A program made the translations under genes and the position numbers. From positions 19,529 to 83,528 of the forward strand of contig VHAX01000008.1 of the NCBI GenBank assembly GCA_016872215.1: a stretch of 64,000 nucleotides of DNA, in the 5' to 3' direction. The notes under the pieces are model-generated. The model was given only the letters and a program-made list of their open reading frames with translations, made no database searches and was not told the origin of the DNA. Source of the DNA: Sphingomonadales bacterium. Its GTDB lineage: Bacteria; Bacteroidota; Bacteroidia; UBA7662. Numbering within the stretch: the first letter of the stretch is position 1; each line of letters begins with the position of its first letter. Shown one piece after another: positions 37,634 through 46,537 of this stretch.

Positions 37634-39073
37634 ATGAAACCGAACAGGTACTTTACCCTAGTTTTTCGTTCTTTTTTTCTAGTGATGGTCAGTTTGTCGG
37701 CAGGAATTTTCCCGCAGGCCCTGAGTGCTCAGCCATCGGGTCAGGAGTTATTTGCCAACAACTGTGCCTCTTGCCATAAAATTGACCAGCCTATGGCGGG
37801 TCCTGCTTTGGGCGGTATCGATAAGCGACGCGATGGGGCTTGGTTGTTGAAGTGGATCCGCAACTCAGCCGCGGTCATTGCCTCGGGCGATCAATACGCA
37901 GTCGATTTATTTAACCAATACAACAAAACCGCTATGCCGGCATATGACTGGTCCGACGAGGAGATCAAATCGGTGTTGGCTTATATAAAAGAAGAAGAAA
38001 TTGCCTTGGCCAATAAGCCTAAGGCGGCTGATGGGGGCGATGGCACTGCCTCTTTGGCAGGGGGTGGAGGACCAACACGAGGTGAATCGGCGCTGATGAT
38101 TTTAGCGTTAATCGTTTTTGGCGCGTTGCTTTTGTTTGCGGGTCGTTTGTTGTCGGCGCAGTACCGTCTGCGCGGCATTCGACTATTCAATTGGAATTCC
38201 ATCAATGCCGGTCTTTTTGTTGTGTTTTTGGTTGTGGGTATGGCTTTGGTTGGACTTCAATTTGCGCGGTTGATGCGCCATACCCTACCTGTGGCGGCTT
38301 CTGAACATGGTGTTGTCATCGACCAGATGCTCGTGATTACTTTTTGGATTACTTTTGTGGTATTTGTAATAACACACTATATATTATTTGTATATCCATG
38401 GATTTACAGAAGAAGGGGCGCGGAAAGCAAGGCTTTGCATTATGCGCACAACGATCGGCTTGAATTCGCATGGACGATTGTGCCGGCTATAGTGCTCACA
38501 GTTTTGATACTTTATGGTACCAAAGTATGGCGTGAAATAACCCAGAGCGAGCCCGGTAAAGACGCTCTTGAAATCGAGTTGTTTGCATACCAGTTCGGGT
38601 GGCAGGCGCGACTACCTGGATCGGATGGTATGTTGGGCAGACACGATTACCGTTTGATTGGAGCAACCAATTCTATGGGTATAGACCCTGAAAGTAAGGA
38701 GGGGAAAGACGATCTTCTGGTGCCTGAAGTGTACCTTCCTGTCGGAGAGCCCGTTGTTCTGCGTTTGAGAGCCAGAGATGTGATTCACTCCGCGTATTTG
38801 CCACATTTTCGGGTTCAAATGAATGTGGTACCGGGCATGCCCACACAATTTGTGTTCACCCCAACCATCACAACCGAGGAGATGCGGGAAAAGATTAATA
38901 ACTATAATTTCAACTATGTGCTGGCCTGCAACAAGATATGCGGTGTAGCACATTTTAATATGCAGATGAAGTTTGTGGTGGTCACACGCCCGGAATATGA
39001 CCAGTGGCTGGCCAGGCAACGAACTTATTTCAAGAGGCCCGAAACACAAACCGCATCTATTCTGTTACCTTAA
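37634..39073 (+). CDS. coxB: Cytochrome c oxidase subunit II with N-terminal cytochrome c domain
   Basis: The 479-residue product has a signal peptide (ending QALSAQ), then a monoheme cytochrome c domain (about 35-120) with NNCASCHKI as the CXXCH site and MPAYDWSDEEI carrying the axial Met. Two helices follow (about 152-178 and 190-216). The COX2 unit then has its two helices (about 232-256 and 275-298, EFAWTIVPAIVLTVLIL) and the CuA cupredoxin domain with IHSAYLPHFRVQ and the ligand cluster CNKICGVAHFNMQM. The usual CxExC of CuA is CNKIC here; the Glu that bridges to the magnesium site is Lys. Electrons would pass from the fused cytochrome to CuA. First gene of the oxidase operon. Confidence 0.9.
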   Translation: MKPNRYFTLVFRSFFLVMVSLSAGIFPQALSAQPSGQELFANNCASCHKIDQPMAGPALGGIDKRRDGAWLLKWIRNSAAVIASGDQYAVDLFNQYNKTAMPAYDWSDEEIKSVLAYIKEEEIALANKPKAADGGDGTASLAGGGGPTRGESALMILALIVFGALLLFAGRLLSAQYRLRGIRLFNWNSINAGLFVVFLVVGMALVGLQFARLMRHTLPVAASEHGVVIDQMLVITFWITFVVFVITHYILFVYPWIYRRRGAESKALHYAHNDRLEFAWTIVPAIVLTVLILYGTKVWREITQSEPGKDALEIELFAYQFGWQARLPGSDGMLGRHDYRLIGATNSMGIDPESKEGKDDLLVPEVYLPVGEPVVLRLRARDVIHSAYLPHFRVQMNVVPGMPTQFVFTPTITTEEMREKINNYNFNYVLACNKICGVAHFNMQMKFVVVTRPEYDQWLARQRTYFKRPETQTASILLP

Positions 39074-39092
39074 TAATAGTCAACCAAGCATC

Positions 39093-41003
39093 ATGTCGAA
39101 CAGCAACCCATCTGCATCAACGGCCCACGGACACAACCACGGGCATGACCATGGTCACCACAAGGATACCTTCATCACCAAGTATATTTTTTCTCAGGAT
39201 CACAAGATTATTGCCAAGCAGTACCTGCTTACCGGTATGTTCATGGCTGTTGTGGCCGCGCTTTTGTCGCTCCTGTTCCGCTTTCAGTTGGGCTGGCCGG
39301 AAGACACATTCCCCTGGATGGAGTCTATCCTGGGTGATTGGGCCAAGGGTGGCCGACTGGATCCCGGTTTTTACCTGTCATTAGTGACCATGCATGGTAC
39401 CATCATGGTGTTTTTTGTGCTTACAGCTGGACTAACCGGCACCTTTGCCAACCTGCTCATACCCTTTCAGATTGGTGCACGCGATATGGCATCGCCCTTT
39501 TTGAATATGTTGAGCGTCTGGATTTTCTTATTATCGACGGTCATCATGCTGCTTTCGCTATTCATCGAAAGCGGTCCGGCCGCGGCAGGATGGACGATAT
39601 ATCCACCCCTTTCCGCTTTGCCCCAGGCCATGCCTGGATCCGGTTTGGGTATGACGCTCTGGCTAATCAGTATGGCCCTGTTCATTGCGTCCTCTTTGAT
39701 GGCAGCTCTAAACTACATCACGACTATCTTGAATCTCCGTACACCCGGTATGACCATGACCAGGATGCCCCTTACGATATGGTCTTTTTTCACCACCTCT
39801 ATTTTGGGTGTACTTTCTTTTCCCGTATTGCTCTCGGCAGTAGTTCTCCTGATTTTTGACCGCAGTTTCGGAACGAGTTTCTACCTGAGTGAGATTTTCA
39901 TAGCCGGTGAAACTCTGAACCGCACCGGGGGTTCACCCATACTTTTCCAGCATTTGTTCTGGTTCTTAGGTCACCCTGAAGTGTACATTGTATTGATGCC
40001 GGCCCTGGGAATAACCTCGGAGGTCATAGCGACCAATGCCCGTAAGCCGATTTTCGGATACCGCACCATGGTGGGTTCTCTGCTGGGGATCTCCTTCCTT
40101 TCCTTTATCGTTTGGGGTCACCATATGTTTGTGACGGGTATGAACCCATTTTTGGGCAATGTCTTTATGATTCTGACCCTGGTAATCGCTGTACCCTCTG
40201 CGGTCAAGACCTTTAATTACCTCGCTACCTTATGGAAGGGAAATATTAGGTTTACCCCGGGTATATTGTTTGCAATCGGTTTGGTTTCCTTGTTTATCTC
40301 GGGTGGTCTTACCGGCATTTACTTGGGCAATGCAGCACTCGACATCAATTTGCATGATACATACTTTGTGGTAGCCCACTTCCACCTGGTGATGGGCTCG
40401 GCATCACTTTTTGGTATGCTGGCAGGCGTATACCATTGGTATCCCAGAATGTTTGGGCGCATGATGAACGAGAAGTTGGGTTATCTGCACTTTTGGTTGA
40501 CCTTCGCTGCCGTTTATATGGTGTTCTTCCCGATGCACTTCATGGGAATTGACGGTGTACCCCGCCGCTATTATAATTTTACCGGCTTTGAATATATGGC
40601 TGAATGGATGGATCTTAACCGTTTTATCTCTATTTCGGCTATTCTAGGCAGTGCTGCTCAGTTGATTTTCATTTGGAATTTCTTCGGTAGTATGCGTTGG
40701 GGCAAAAAGGCGCCTATGAATCCTTGGAATTCCAATACGATCGAGTGGACGGCTCCGGTTGAGCATATACACGGAAATTGGCCTGGAGAAATTCCCCATG
40801 TACATCGGTGGCCCTACGATTACAGCCGCCCAGGTGCACCTAAAGATTTTATTCCGCAAACGGTGAAGGACGACGATTTGCCTGAGGAATTGCGCAAACC
40901 AGCAATGCAGCCTGCTCCGCAATATGCATCTAAAGAAGCAGTTCCCTCTGAGACATTGTTGTTTGGCCGTTTGTTGCAGGTATTGGGTATTAGAAAAGCG
41001 TAA
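39093..41003 (+). CDS. coxA: Cytochrome c oxidase subunit I (aa3 type)
   Basis: The 636-residue product has the heme-copper core: LFWFLGHPEVYIVLMP (CuB His, the D-channel Glu and the cross-linked Tyr), IVWGHHMFVTGM (CuB His pair) and VVAHFHLVMGSASLF (heme ligands). The Glu in HPEVY places it in the A1 subfamily. The N-terminus has a run of His residues (HGHNHGHDHGHH), perhaps for metal binding. The ATG at 39093 is chosen because the longer frame overlaps coxB. It forms the catalytic subunit in the inner membrane. Confidence 0.96.
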   Translation: MSNSNPSASTAHGHNHGHDHGHHKDTFITKYIFSQDHKIIAKQYLLTGMFMAVVAALLSLLFRFQLGWPEDTFPWMESILGDWAKGGRLDPGFYLSLVTMHGTIMVFFVLTAGLTGTFANLLIPFQIGARDMASPFLNMLSVWIFLLSTVIMLLSLFIESGPAAAGWTIYPPLSALPQAMPGSGLGMTLWLISMALFIASSLMAALNYITTILNLRTPGMTMTRMPLTIWSFFTTSILGVLSFPVLLSAVVLLIFDRSFGTSFYLSEIFIAGETLNRTGGSPILFQHLFWFLGHPEVYIVLMPALGITSEVIATNARKPIFGYRTMVGSLLGISFLSFIVWGHHMFVTGMNPFLGNVFMILTLVIAVPSAVKTFNYLATLWKGNIRFTPGILFAIGLVSLFISGGLTGIYLGNAALDINLHDTYFVVAHFHLVMGSASLFGMLAGVYHWYPRMFGRMMNEKLGYLHFWLTFAAVYMVFFPMHFMGIDGVPRRYYNFTGFEYMAEWMDLNRFISISAILGSAAQLIFIWNFFGSMRWGKKAPMNPWNSNTIEWTAPVEHIHGNWPGEIPHVHRWPYDYSRPGAPKDFIPQTVKDDDLPEELRKPAMQPAPQYASKEAVPSETLLFGRLLQVLGIRKA

Positions 41004-41020
41004 TTAAGTTTGGTATCGGT

Positions 41021-42100
41021 ATGAGCCAACTATCCGATCGGCGCTCTACCCGTGAAGTCCATCTGACTTTCATTCGGGCCAATACTTTAGTGTTGGTCTT
41101 GCTCGGCTTGCTCATTTTGGCGGGGGGTATTGTGCGGAGTTCTGGTTCTGGAATGGGTTGCCCGGATTGGCCCCGTTGTTTTGGCCTGTGGATTCCACCT
41201 GTTCAGGAAAATGAGTTACCAGTCGATTATCAGAGTATTTATGCGGACAGAGGTTACGCCGATACTCGATTCAATGCAGTAAAAACGTGGACCGAGTACT
41301 TGAACCGCCTATTGGGAGCATTAACGGGCTTGGCCGTTTTGCTGCATATGATTTTCGCGCTACGTACTTTTTGGGGTAAAAACAAGTCCGTTGTGGTTTG
41401 GTCTTTTGTTGCATTGCTACTCGTAGTGGTACAAGCTGGAGTTGGTGCCTTGGTGGTTATGACTCACCTTCGCCACGGGGTTGTTACCTTTCATTTTGTA
41501 TTGGCACTGGCAGTTGTGGCGCTTGTTTTAAAGGCCCGTTATTCCGCTATGCCTCTTAATACTAAGATTCCTGCTTTCACGGGGAGCCCCTCCACAATTC
41601 TACCACTGCGTTGGCAGGCGTGGCTGGTATTGGTTTTGATGTTGGTTCAGATTATTTTGGGGACGCAAGTACGGGAGCAGGTTGATGAGTGGGTTCGATT
41701 GAGTGGAACAATTTACTTGAACACTTCGGAACTTTTCAGATCCCTGGGATCCGTTTATGAATGGCACCGTAATTTTTGGATGGTAGTTTTGATGGCGTCG
41801 ATCTACCTATTTTATTCCGTGGATCGAAATTTGGGGCCTGGTACGCTCCGAACCTTGGCGTTGGGTGTGTTGATCTTGTTGGGGCTACAAGTACTGACGG
41901 GTGGACTACTGTCACGCCTTGGTTTGCCTGCCACCCCCCGTGCCCTTCATATCCTGTTTGGGTCCATTTCATTTTCCTTGACCATGGCACTAGCTTTTAG
42001 GTTAGAGCACGTATTCAGACAAATGCTGAATTCAGCCACAGATCGGTTCAGATCCGATGACCTTACAGCGAATCGAAACACAACACAAATCCATGGATAA
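41021..42100 (+). CDS. ctaA: Heme A synthase (COX15/CtaA)
   Basis: The 359-residue product has eight predicted helices in two related halves. LLILAGGIVRSSGSGMGCPDWP is the family signature at the first helix. Heme-ligand His residues appear in MTHLRHGVVTFHF and EWHRNFWM. It oxidises the heme O methyl group to give heme A for CoxA. Two Cys residues in the first outer loop (GCPDWPRCFG) match the redox-active pair in other CtaA proteins. Overlaps ctaB by 8 bp. Confidence 0.93.
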   Translation: MSQLSDRRSTREVHLTFIRANTLVLVLLGLLILAGGIVRSSGSGMGCPDWPRCFGLWIPPVQENELPVDYQSIYADRGYADTRFNAVKTWTEYLNRLLGALTGLAVLLHMIFALRTFWGKNKSVVVWSFVALLLVVVQAGVGALVVMTHLRHGVVTFHFVLALAVVALVLKARYSAMPLNTKIPAFTGSPSTILPLRWQAWLVLVLMLVQIILGTQVREQVDEWVRLSGTIYLNTSELFRSLGSVYEWHRNFWMVVLMASIYLFYSVDRNLGPGTLRTLALGVLILLGLQVLTGGLLSRLGLPATPRALHILFGSISFSLTMALAFRLEHVFRQMLNSATDRFRSDDLTANRNTTQIHG

Positions 42101-42953
42101 GTTGCGTGATTACGCCCAATTCTTGAAGCTGCGGCTGGCCAGTTTGGTAGTGTTTAGTTCGACATTGGGCTATTTAATTGCTGCTGGACCCAATTGGGAA
42201 TGGTCGACCCTAATTGGGTTAACGCTGGGCGGATTTTTGATCGTGGGGGCATCCAACGGAATCAACCAGATCTTGGAGCGGGAGAGCGATTGTCTCATGC
42301 ACCGAACACGAAACCGTCCAATGCCAGATGGGCGAATGAAGAAAGGTGAGGCGGTTGTGGTAGCGTTTCTGACAGCTATATCGGGCATATTTATGATCTA
42401 CATAAGCACCCATATCCTCACGACCATATTGTCAATTATGGCGATGCTCAGCTACGGTTTCGTGTATACACCTATGAAGCGGGTGAGTCCGGTAGCGGTG
42501 TTTATAGGCGCCTTTCCAGGTGCTTTGCCCGTACTCATCGGATATTCCGCCTTCAGCGGACACCTCAATTTTGAGGCAGGAATCTTGTTTTTGGTTCAAT
42601 TTATATGGCAATTTCCCCATTTCTGGTCGATTGCATGGGTGCTGCATAAGGATTACTCCAGAGCTGGTTTTCGTTTGCTTCCTGGGGGTGGCGACCCGAG
42701 TATTTTTGTGGCCCGCTACATACTATTCATCACATTGTTTTTGGTCCCTGTCGGATTAGCCCCGGCATTCCTGGGGTATACACCCTTCGGATTTGGTGCC
42801 CTTTCAATCCTTATGGCCGGGGCATTCCTCTATCCCTGTTGGAAATTGGTGCAACAGCAACAATTGTCACAGGCCCGCAAACTCATGTTGGCCAGTTTTG
42901 TTTATTTGCCTGTGATGCAATTGGGACACTGGCTCTTTAAATTGCAGTGGTGA
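42093..42953 (+). CDS. ctaB: Protoheme IX farnesyltransferase (heme O synthase)
   Basis: The 286-residue product is a UbiA-family prenyltransferase. The Asp-rich prenyl site is NQILERESDCLMHRTRNRPMP (shown here across two short pieces: ILERESDCLMHRT and RNRPMPDG). Seven to nine membrane helices follow. It adds the farnesyl chain to heme B to make heme O, the substrate of CtaA. The ATG at 42093 overlaps the ctaA stop (ATGGATAA); an alternative at 42057 would overlap further. Confidence 0.92.
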   Translation: MDKLRDYAQFLKLRLASLVVFSSTLGYLIAAGPNWEWSTLIGLTLGGFLIVGASNGINQILERESDCLMHRTRNRPMPDGRMKKGEAVVVAFLTAISGIFMIYISTHILTTILSIMAMLSYGFVYTPMKRVSPVAVFIGAFPGALPVLIGYSAFSGHLNFEAGILFLVQFIWQFPHFWSIAWVLHKDYSRAGFRLLPGGGDPSIFVARYILFITLFLVPVGLAPAFLGYTPFGFGALSILMAGAFLYPCWKLVQQQQLSQARKLMLASFVYLPVMQLGHWLFKLQW

Positions 42954-43000
42954 TTGGATCATTGGTTTTAAACTATAGAATATTTGGTCAGTGGCTTATA

Positions 43001-43597
43001 ATGTATAGAAATATGGATGCAACCTTACCTCGCGCCACAGTTCCGGCGCGCAAGAAAAACAAACTGCACGCCAAAGAATTTTTGCTTTGGGGGTTTATGG
43101 TGAGCGTATTTATGATTTTTGCAGGGCTCACCTCCGCGGTGATTGTGCGCAGAGCCGATGGAAATTGGCTGGAATATGTTCTGCCTTCCGCGTTTTGGTG
43201 GTCTACCGCCCTCGTCCTATTGAGCAGCATCAGCCTGCAGTGGTCGGTCGGACGGGCACGACGTGACGAACTCAGACAACTTAAAATAGGTTTGATCTTA
43301 ACCTTAGTTATGGGTCTTCTTTTTTTGCTTTCCCAGTGGATGGCCTTCCGTCAGATGGTAGATGTGGGACTTTATGTTGTGGGCAATCCATCCACTTCTT
43401 TTTTGTATGTGATTACCGGCCTGCACGCCCTGCATATGTTGAGCGCAGTAGTCGTTCTCTTCGTTATATTTGCCCGGGTTTTTCAATACAAAGTGCACTC
43501 CAAAAATATGCTCTCTATTCGTCTAGGCACACTTTACTGGCATTTTTTAGGACTTCTTTGGATTTACCTCTACGTTTTCTTCCAATTGGTTTTTTAA
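43001..43597 (+). CDS. Heme-copper oxidase subunit III, first copy
   Basis: The 198-residue product has five predicted helices and the subunit-III pattern: KEFLLWGFMVSVFMIFAGL near the start, PSTSFLYVITGLHALHML in the middle, and GTLYWHFLGLLWIYLYVFF at the end. The start is uncertain: ATG at 43001 or 43013, or a GTG at 42947 overlapping ctaB. Two adjacent subunit-III genes are normal in Bacteroidota oxidase operons. It belongs to the membrane core of the oxidase. Confidence 0.85.
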   Translation: MYRNMDATLPRATVPARKKNKLHAKEFLLWGFMVSVFMIFAGLTSAVIVRRADGNWLEYVLPSAFWWSTALVLLSSISLQWSVGRARRDELRQLKIGLILTLVMGLLFLLSQWMAFRQMVDVGLYVVGNPSTSFLYVITGLHALHMLSAVVVLFVIFARVFQYKVHSKNMLSIRLGTLYWHFLGLLWIYLYVFFQLVF

Positions 43598-43606
43598 AAA
43601 AGATGC

Positions 43607-44296
43607 ATGTCCGCAACCCAGACGATTTCCGCTGATTCAAATTCCACCGCCCGCTTGTGGGGTGGGGGTGTTGAGCCTTTCGGAGCGAGTTACGGAAAAC
43701 TCATGATGTGGTTTTTCTTGCTCTCAGACGCATTCACATTTTCAGCTCTCCTGCTTGCCTATGCAGCCCTTCGGTTCAGCGCAGCGAGTTGGCCTTTGCC
43801 TGATGAGGTCTTTTCGGCCATACCGCTGATTCATGGAAAATTCCCTCTGATTTTTGTCGGCATCATGACCTTCATACTCATCGCCAGTTCGGTGACCATG
43901 GTGCTTGCTGTTGAGGCTGGTCACCGTGGATCTCGTAAGGAGGTGGTCAAGTGGATGATTTATACGATTATTGGTGGTCTGATGTTCCTTAGTTGTCAGG
44001 CTTGGGAATGGACTCACCTACACCATTATGGAGCCTGGTGGGGCAGTAATCCCTTTTTGAATGCTGATGGTTCTCCGGGTATGGTCAATTTCACCAATCT
44101 TTTCTTCACCATTACCGGTTTTCACGGTTTCCATGTGTTCAGTGGGGTAATTATCAACATCATTATCACCATCATGACAGCAACCGGTGTATTTGACCGC
44201 AGGGGCACCTATGAAACCATCGAGAAAGTGGGCTTGTACTGGCACTTTGTTGACCTGGTCTGGGTATTCGTTTTCACCTTGTTTTATCTGATTTAA
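43607..44296 (+). CDS. coxC: Heme-copper oxidase subunit III, second copy
   Basis: The 229-residue product has helices and motifs of subunit III: YGKLMMWFFLLSDAFTFSAL, CQAWEWTHLHHYGAWWG, FTITGFHGFHVFSGV and GLYWHFVDLVWVFVFTLFYL. Sequence identity with the first copy is limited, so the two are old paralogs. The gap to the first copy is 9 bp. Confidence 0.9.
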   Translation: MSATQTISADSNSTARLWGGGVEPFGASYGKLMMWFFLLSDAFTFSALLLAYAALRFSAASWPLPDEVFSAIPLIHGKFPLIFVGIMTFILIASSVTMVLAVEAGHRGSRKEVVKWMIYTIIGGLMFLSCQAWEWTHLHHYGAWWGSNPFLNADGSPGMVNFTNLFFTITGFHGFHVFSGVIINIIITIMTATGVFDRRGTYETIEKVGLYWHFVDLVWVFVFTLFYLI

Positions 44297-44317
44297 TAGC
44301 CGACTAAAATCATCTCT

Positions 44318-44635
44318 ATGTCGCAAGAACATACATCAGAATTTAAGGTAAAAGACATTTGGCGTGTATTTTGGGTGCTCGCCTGCATCACAGCGGTTGA
44401 GTTTGTCGTGGCACTTGTCATTCCAGAGACGGTTATGCCCAAACCCTTCAAGGTTGGACTCTATTTGGTGCTCACCATCATGAAGGCCTTTTATATTGTG
44501 GCCTATTTCATGCACTTGAAATTTGAGCGCCTCAATCTCATTTACAGCATTTTGTTGCCTATTGTTTTTATAGCCTGGATAATCGCTGCTCTGATCTATG
44601 AGAGCAATTACTGGCTGATGTTGGGTCTCGACTGA
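44318..44635 (+). CDS. Cytochrome c oxidase subunit IV
   Basis: The 105-residue product has three helices and the prokaryotic subunit-IV pattern (WRVFWVLACITAVEF; LTIMKAFYIVAYFMHLKFE). It stabilises the oxidase. It ends with its stop overlapping the start of the next gene by 1 bp. Confidence 0.88.
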   Translation: MSQEHTSEFKVKDIWRVFWVLACITAVEFVVALVIPETVMPKPFKVGLYLVLTIMKAFYIVAYFMHLKFERLNLIYSILLPIVFIAWIIAALIYESNYWLMLGLD

Positions 44636-45279
44636 TGAACCGCAGGGCGCGACAGCTGCTTCTGCTCTTTTTGATGCTCGGTTTGCCGGTGGTGATTTAT
44701 CTCGCTTACGTCAATTCAACTGAAAATCAATACCACAAGCTTCCAGTCTTTGGTCCGCGCTATGCAATGCCGGTAGCGGTTGCGGGCGAAAACGATGATA
44801 CCCTTTACCATAGCATAGCCGCTTTAATCCGGGTTGCTGATCGGCAAGCTAACCGCGTATTGGTGGTTAGTTTTTTTCCGGAGGGTGATTCCAACACAAC
44901 GAGGCTGCGCTATGCTCAATTGAGAAGGGTAGGGGACGTATTCAGCGAGAATCCGCTGGTGTGGATGATGCAGGTGCATCCCACGGAAGGTAACAGCACG
45001 AATCAAATACCCCGCTCCGAAGCACGAAGCCTTGAATTCGTATTGGGTCAATCGCGTTTGTCTGATTCGCTCTATCGGCAGGTGGCGGTCTACAGAGCCG
45101 ACTGGCAAAAGTTGTTCCCTCAGTCACGCCAGGAGGAGATTACCATATTATTCGATAAACAGCACAGAGCGCGCGGATTCTATCGAACCGTACTTCGTAA
45201 GGAAACGGATCGCCTGATGGAGGACGTAAGGGCATTAATAGCGGAATACGCCAATACGGCTCCCAAACGAAAGCGGTGA
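44635..45279 (+). CDS. Sco-like protein lacking copper-binding cysteines
   Basis: The 214-residue product has one N-terminal helix (LLLLFLMLGLPVVIYLAY), then YHKLPVFGPRY and a thioredoxin-fold outline: VLVVSFFPEGDS as strand beta-3, and TILFDKQHRARGFYR near the C-terminus, which matches the Sco 'LvDk.g.iRGyY' region. Its place after subunit IV is where Bacteroidota encode Sco. However the CxxxC motif that should follow the FF strand is absent (EGDSNTTRL), and so is the conserved copper-binding His. The chain contains no Cys at all. It probably cannot carry copper to CuA in the classical way. It may be a structural or regulatory relict. Assigned by position and pattern; moderate confidence. 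Confidence 0.65.
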   Translation: MNRRARQLLLLFLMLGLPVVIYLAYVNSTENQYHKLPVFGPRYAMPVAVAGENDDTLYHSIAALIRVADRQANRVLVVSFFPEGDSNTTRLRYAQLRRVGDVFSENPLVWMMQVHPTEGNSTNQIPRSEARSLEFVLGQSRLSDSLYRQVAVYRADWQKLFPQSRQEEITILFDKQHRARGFYRTVLRKETDRLMEDVRALIAEYANTAPKRKR

Positions 45280-45305
45280 TTTTTTGTTGTTAATCTAAAA
45301 CTAGT

Positions 45306-45836
45306 ATGAACGAGAAACTGGCACTAAAATTTATTTACACCGTATCCGCATTGGTTTTGGTAGCGGTGGTGGTTTTGTTTAACCTACCCAAGAATGAAGA
45401 GGTGCCTCAACTCGTACAGAAACTACCTGAGTTGAACGCATGGATTAATGGTACCTGCACCCTGTTGTTGTCTGTGAGTTGGTGGATGGTACGAACCCGA
45501 CAAATAGAATGGCACAAACGCCTCAACATCACCGCTTTTTGTTTATCGAGTCTGTTTTTGGTTTCTTATGTAATATTCCATGCTTTTGGTGTGGAAACCC
45601 GATTTCCGGTCGGCAATCCCCTCCGTCCCTATTATTTAACAATCCTGATCAGCCACATTATTCTTGCGGCCGTTGTTCTGCCCTTGGTATTGCTATCGTT
45701 TTACAGAGGGTTGACCGGACAAATCGAAGCGCATAAGCGCATCACCCGATGGTCGATGCCCATATGGTTGTATGTCACTACTACTGGTGTGATTGTTTAT
45801 CTGATGATTTCACCCCATTATGAATTTTTGAAATGA
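45306..45836 (+). CDS. DUF420 membrane protein (CtaM-like)
   Basis: The 176-residue product has five predicted helices and matches DUF420: PELNAWINGTCTLLLSVSWW, IEWHKRLNITAFCLSSLFL, PYYLTILISHIILAAVVLPL and HKRITRWSMPIWLYVTTTGV. The DUF420 protein CtaM of Firmicutes is needed for aa3 oxidase maturation, so an assembly role is likely. Its last 4 bases overlap the start of the next gene. Confidence 0.87.
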   Translation: MNEKLALKFIYTVSALVLVAVVVLFNLPKNEEVPQLVQKLPELNAWINGTCTLLLSVSWWMVRTRQIEWHKRLNITAFCLSSLFLVSYVIFHAFGVETRFPVGNPLRPYYLTILISHIILAAVVLPLVLLSFYRGLTGQIEAHKRITRWSMPIWLYVTTTGVIVYLMISPHYEFLK

Positions 45837-46087
45837 AACCATCCTCTTACATCAGTTGCACAACCTTTTTGCTTTTCATACTATTGAACCTGACTCCCTT
45901 CGAATCAACGGCTCAGTGTCCCATGTGTAAAACTACAGTGGAGGCCAACCAAAAGGATGGTGGAAAAGGCTTGGGTAGAGGGTTGAATTCGGGTATTTTG
46001 TATTTGCTGTCTATGCCCTTTATCGCCGTGGGTTTCATTTCAGCGGTCTACATCTACCGAAAGCGGAAGGAAGGGTTATCACATTAG
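45833..46087 (+). CDS. Small membrane protein with CPMC motif
   Basis: The 84-residue product has a signal-like first segment (FLLFILLNLTPFESTAQ), then CPMCKTTVEAN, and a C-terminal membrane helix (ILYLLSMPFIAVGFISAVYI). The CPMC pair could bind a metal or be redox active. The gene overlaps DUF420 by 4 bp and abuts DUF983, so it belongs to the oxidase operon. Function unknown; similar small proteins recur beside DUF420 in Bacteroidota. Confidence 0.7.
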   Translation: MKPSSYISCTTFLLFILLNLTPFESTAQCPMCKTTVEANQKDGGKGLGRGLNSGILYLLSMPFIAVGFISAVYIYRKRKEGLSH

Positions 46088-46501
46088 ATGAACGTTAAAA
46101 TGGATCATCAACAATCAAAATCATACCTAAAGAAAAGACCTGGTTCTTGGTTGGCCGCTGGAAAATGCCTTTGTCCACAATGCCGAACCGGATATATGTT
46201 TAAGTTTCCGGCCTGGAATTGGCTTAAAGCCTACGACATGCATGAGGATTGTTCGGTGTGTGGATTGCATTTCGAAGTAGAGCCCGGCTTTTTTTGGGGG
46301 GCTATGTACATCAACTATGCCTTTGGGGTCTCCATTTCTGTAGTCGCGGGTGCGCTCACAGCGATTTCAGGACAAGATCCAGAATTGTGGGTGTATATCG
46401 TCGCGGTCATTACGCCCTTGATCTTGTTGTCGCCCCAAAATATGCGCTACAGCAGGGTTCTGATGCTCTATTTATTCGGTGGGATTTCCTTTCGCCCCTA
46501 A
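46088..46501 (+). CDS. DUF983 membrane protein
   Basis: The 137-residue product has a zinc-ribbon-like start (KCLCPQCRTGYMF ... EDCSVCGLHFEVEPGFFWG) and two membrane helices (about 76-97 and 101-120), the DUF983 pattern. DUF983 genes are common near oxidase genes, yet no function is known. It starts directly at the stop of the CPMC gene; it ends the oxidase operon. Confidence 0.83.
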   Translation: MNVKMDHQQSKSYLKKRPGSWLAAGKCLCPQCRTGYMFKFPAWNWLKAYDMHEDCSVCGLHFEVEPGFFWGAMYINYAFGVSISVVAGALTAISGQDPELWVYIVAVITPLILLSPQNMRYSRVLMLYLFGGISFRP

Positions 46502-46523
46502 TCGGAATGGGGATGAACACCTT

Positions 46524-46531
46524 TATTTTTG
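46524..46531 (+). promoter_or_regulatory. TAnnTTTG box 6 bp before glsA-like start
   Basis: TATTTTTG matches the consensus exactly and ends 6 bp before the ATG at 46538. This favours the ATG over a TTG 9 bp upstream, and points to a very short or absent leader. Confidence 0.5.
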
Positions 46532-46537
46532 GGTCGC

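Noticed and set aside
38973..39092. Longer N-terminus for CoxA
   Set aside because: It overlaps coxB and adds 40 residues without similarity; the ATG at 39093 is well placed after the coxB stop.
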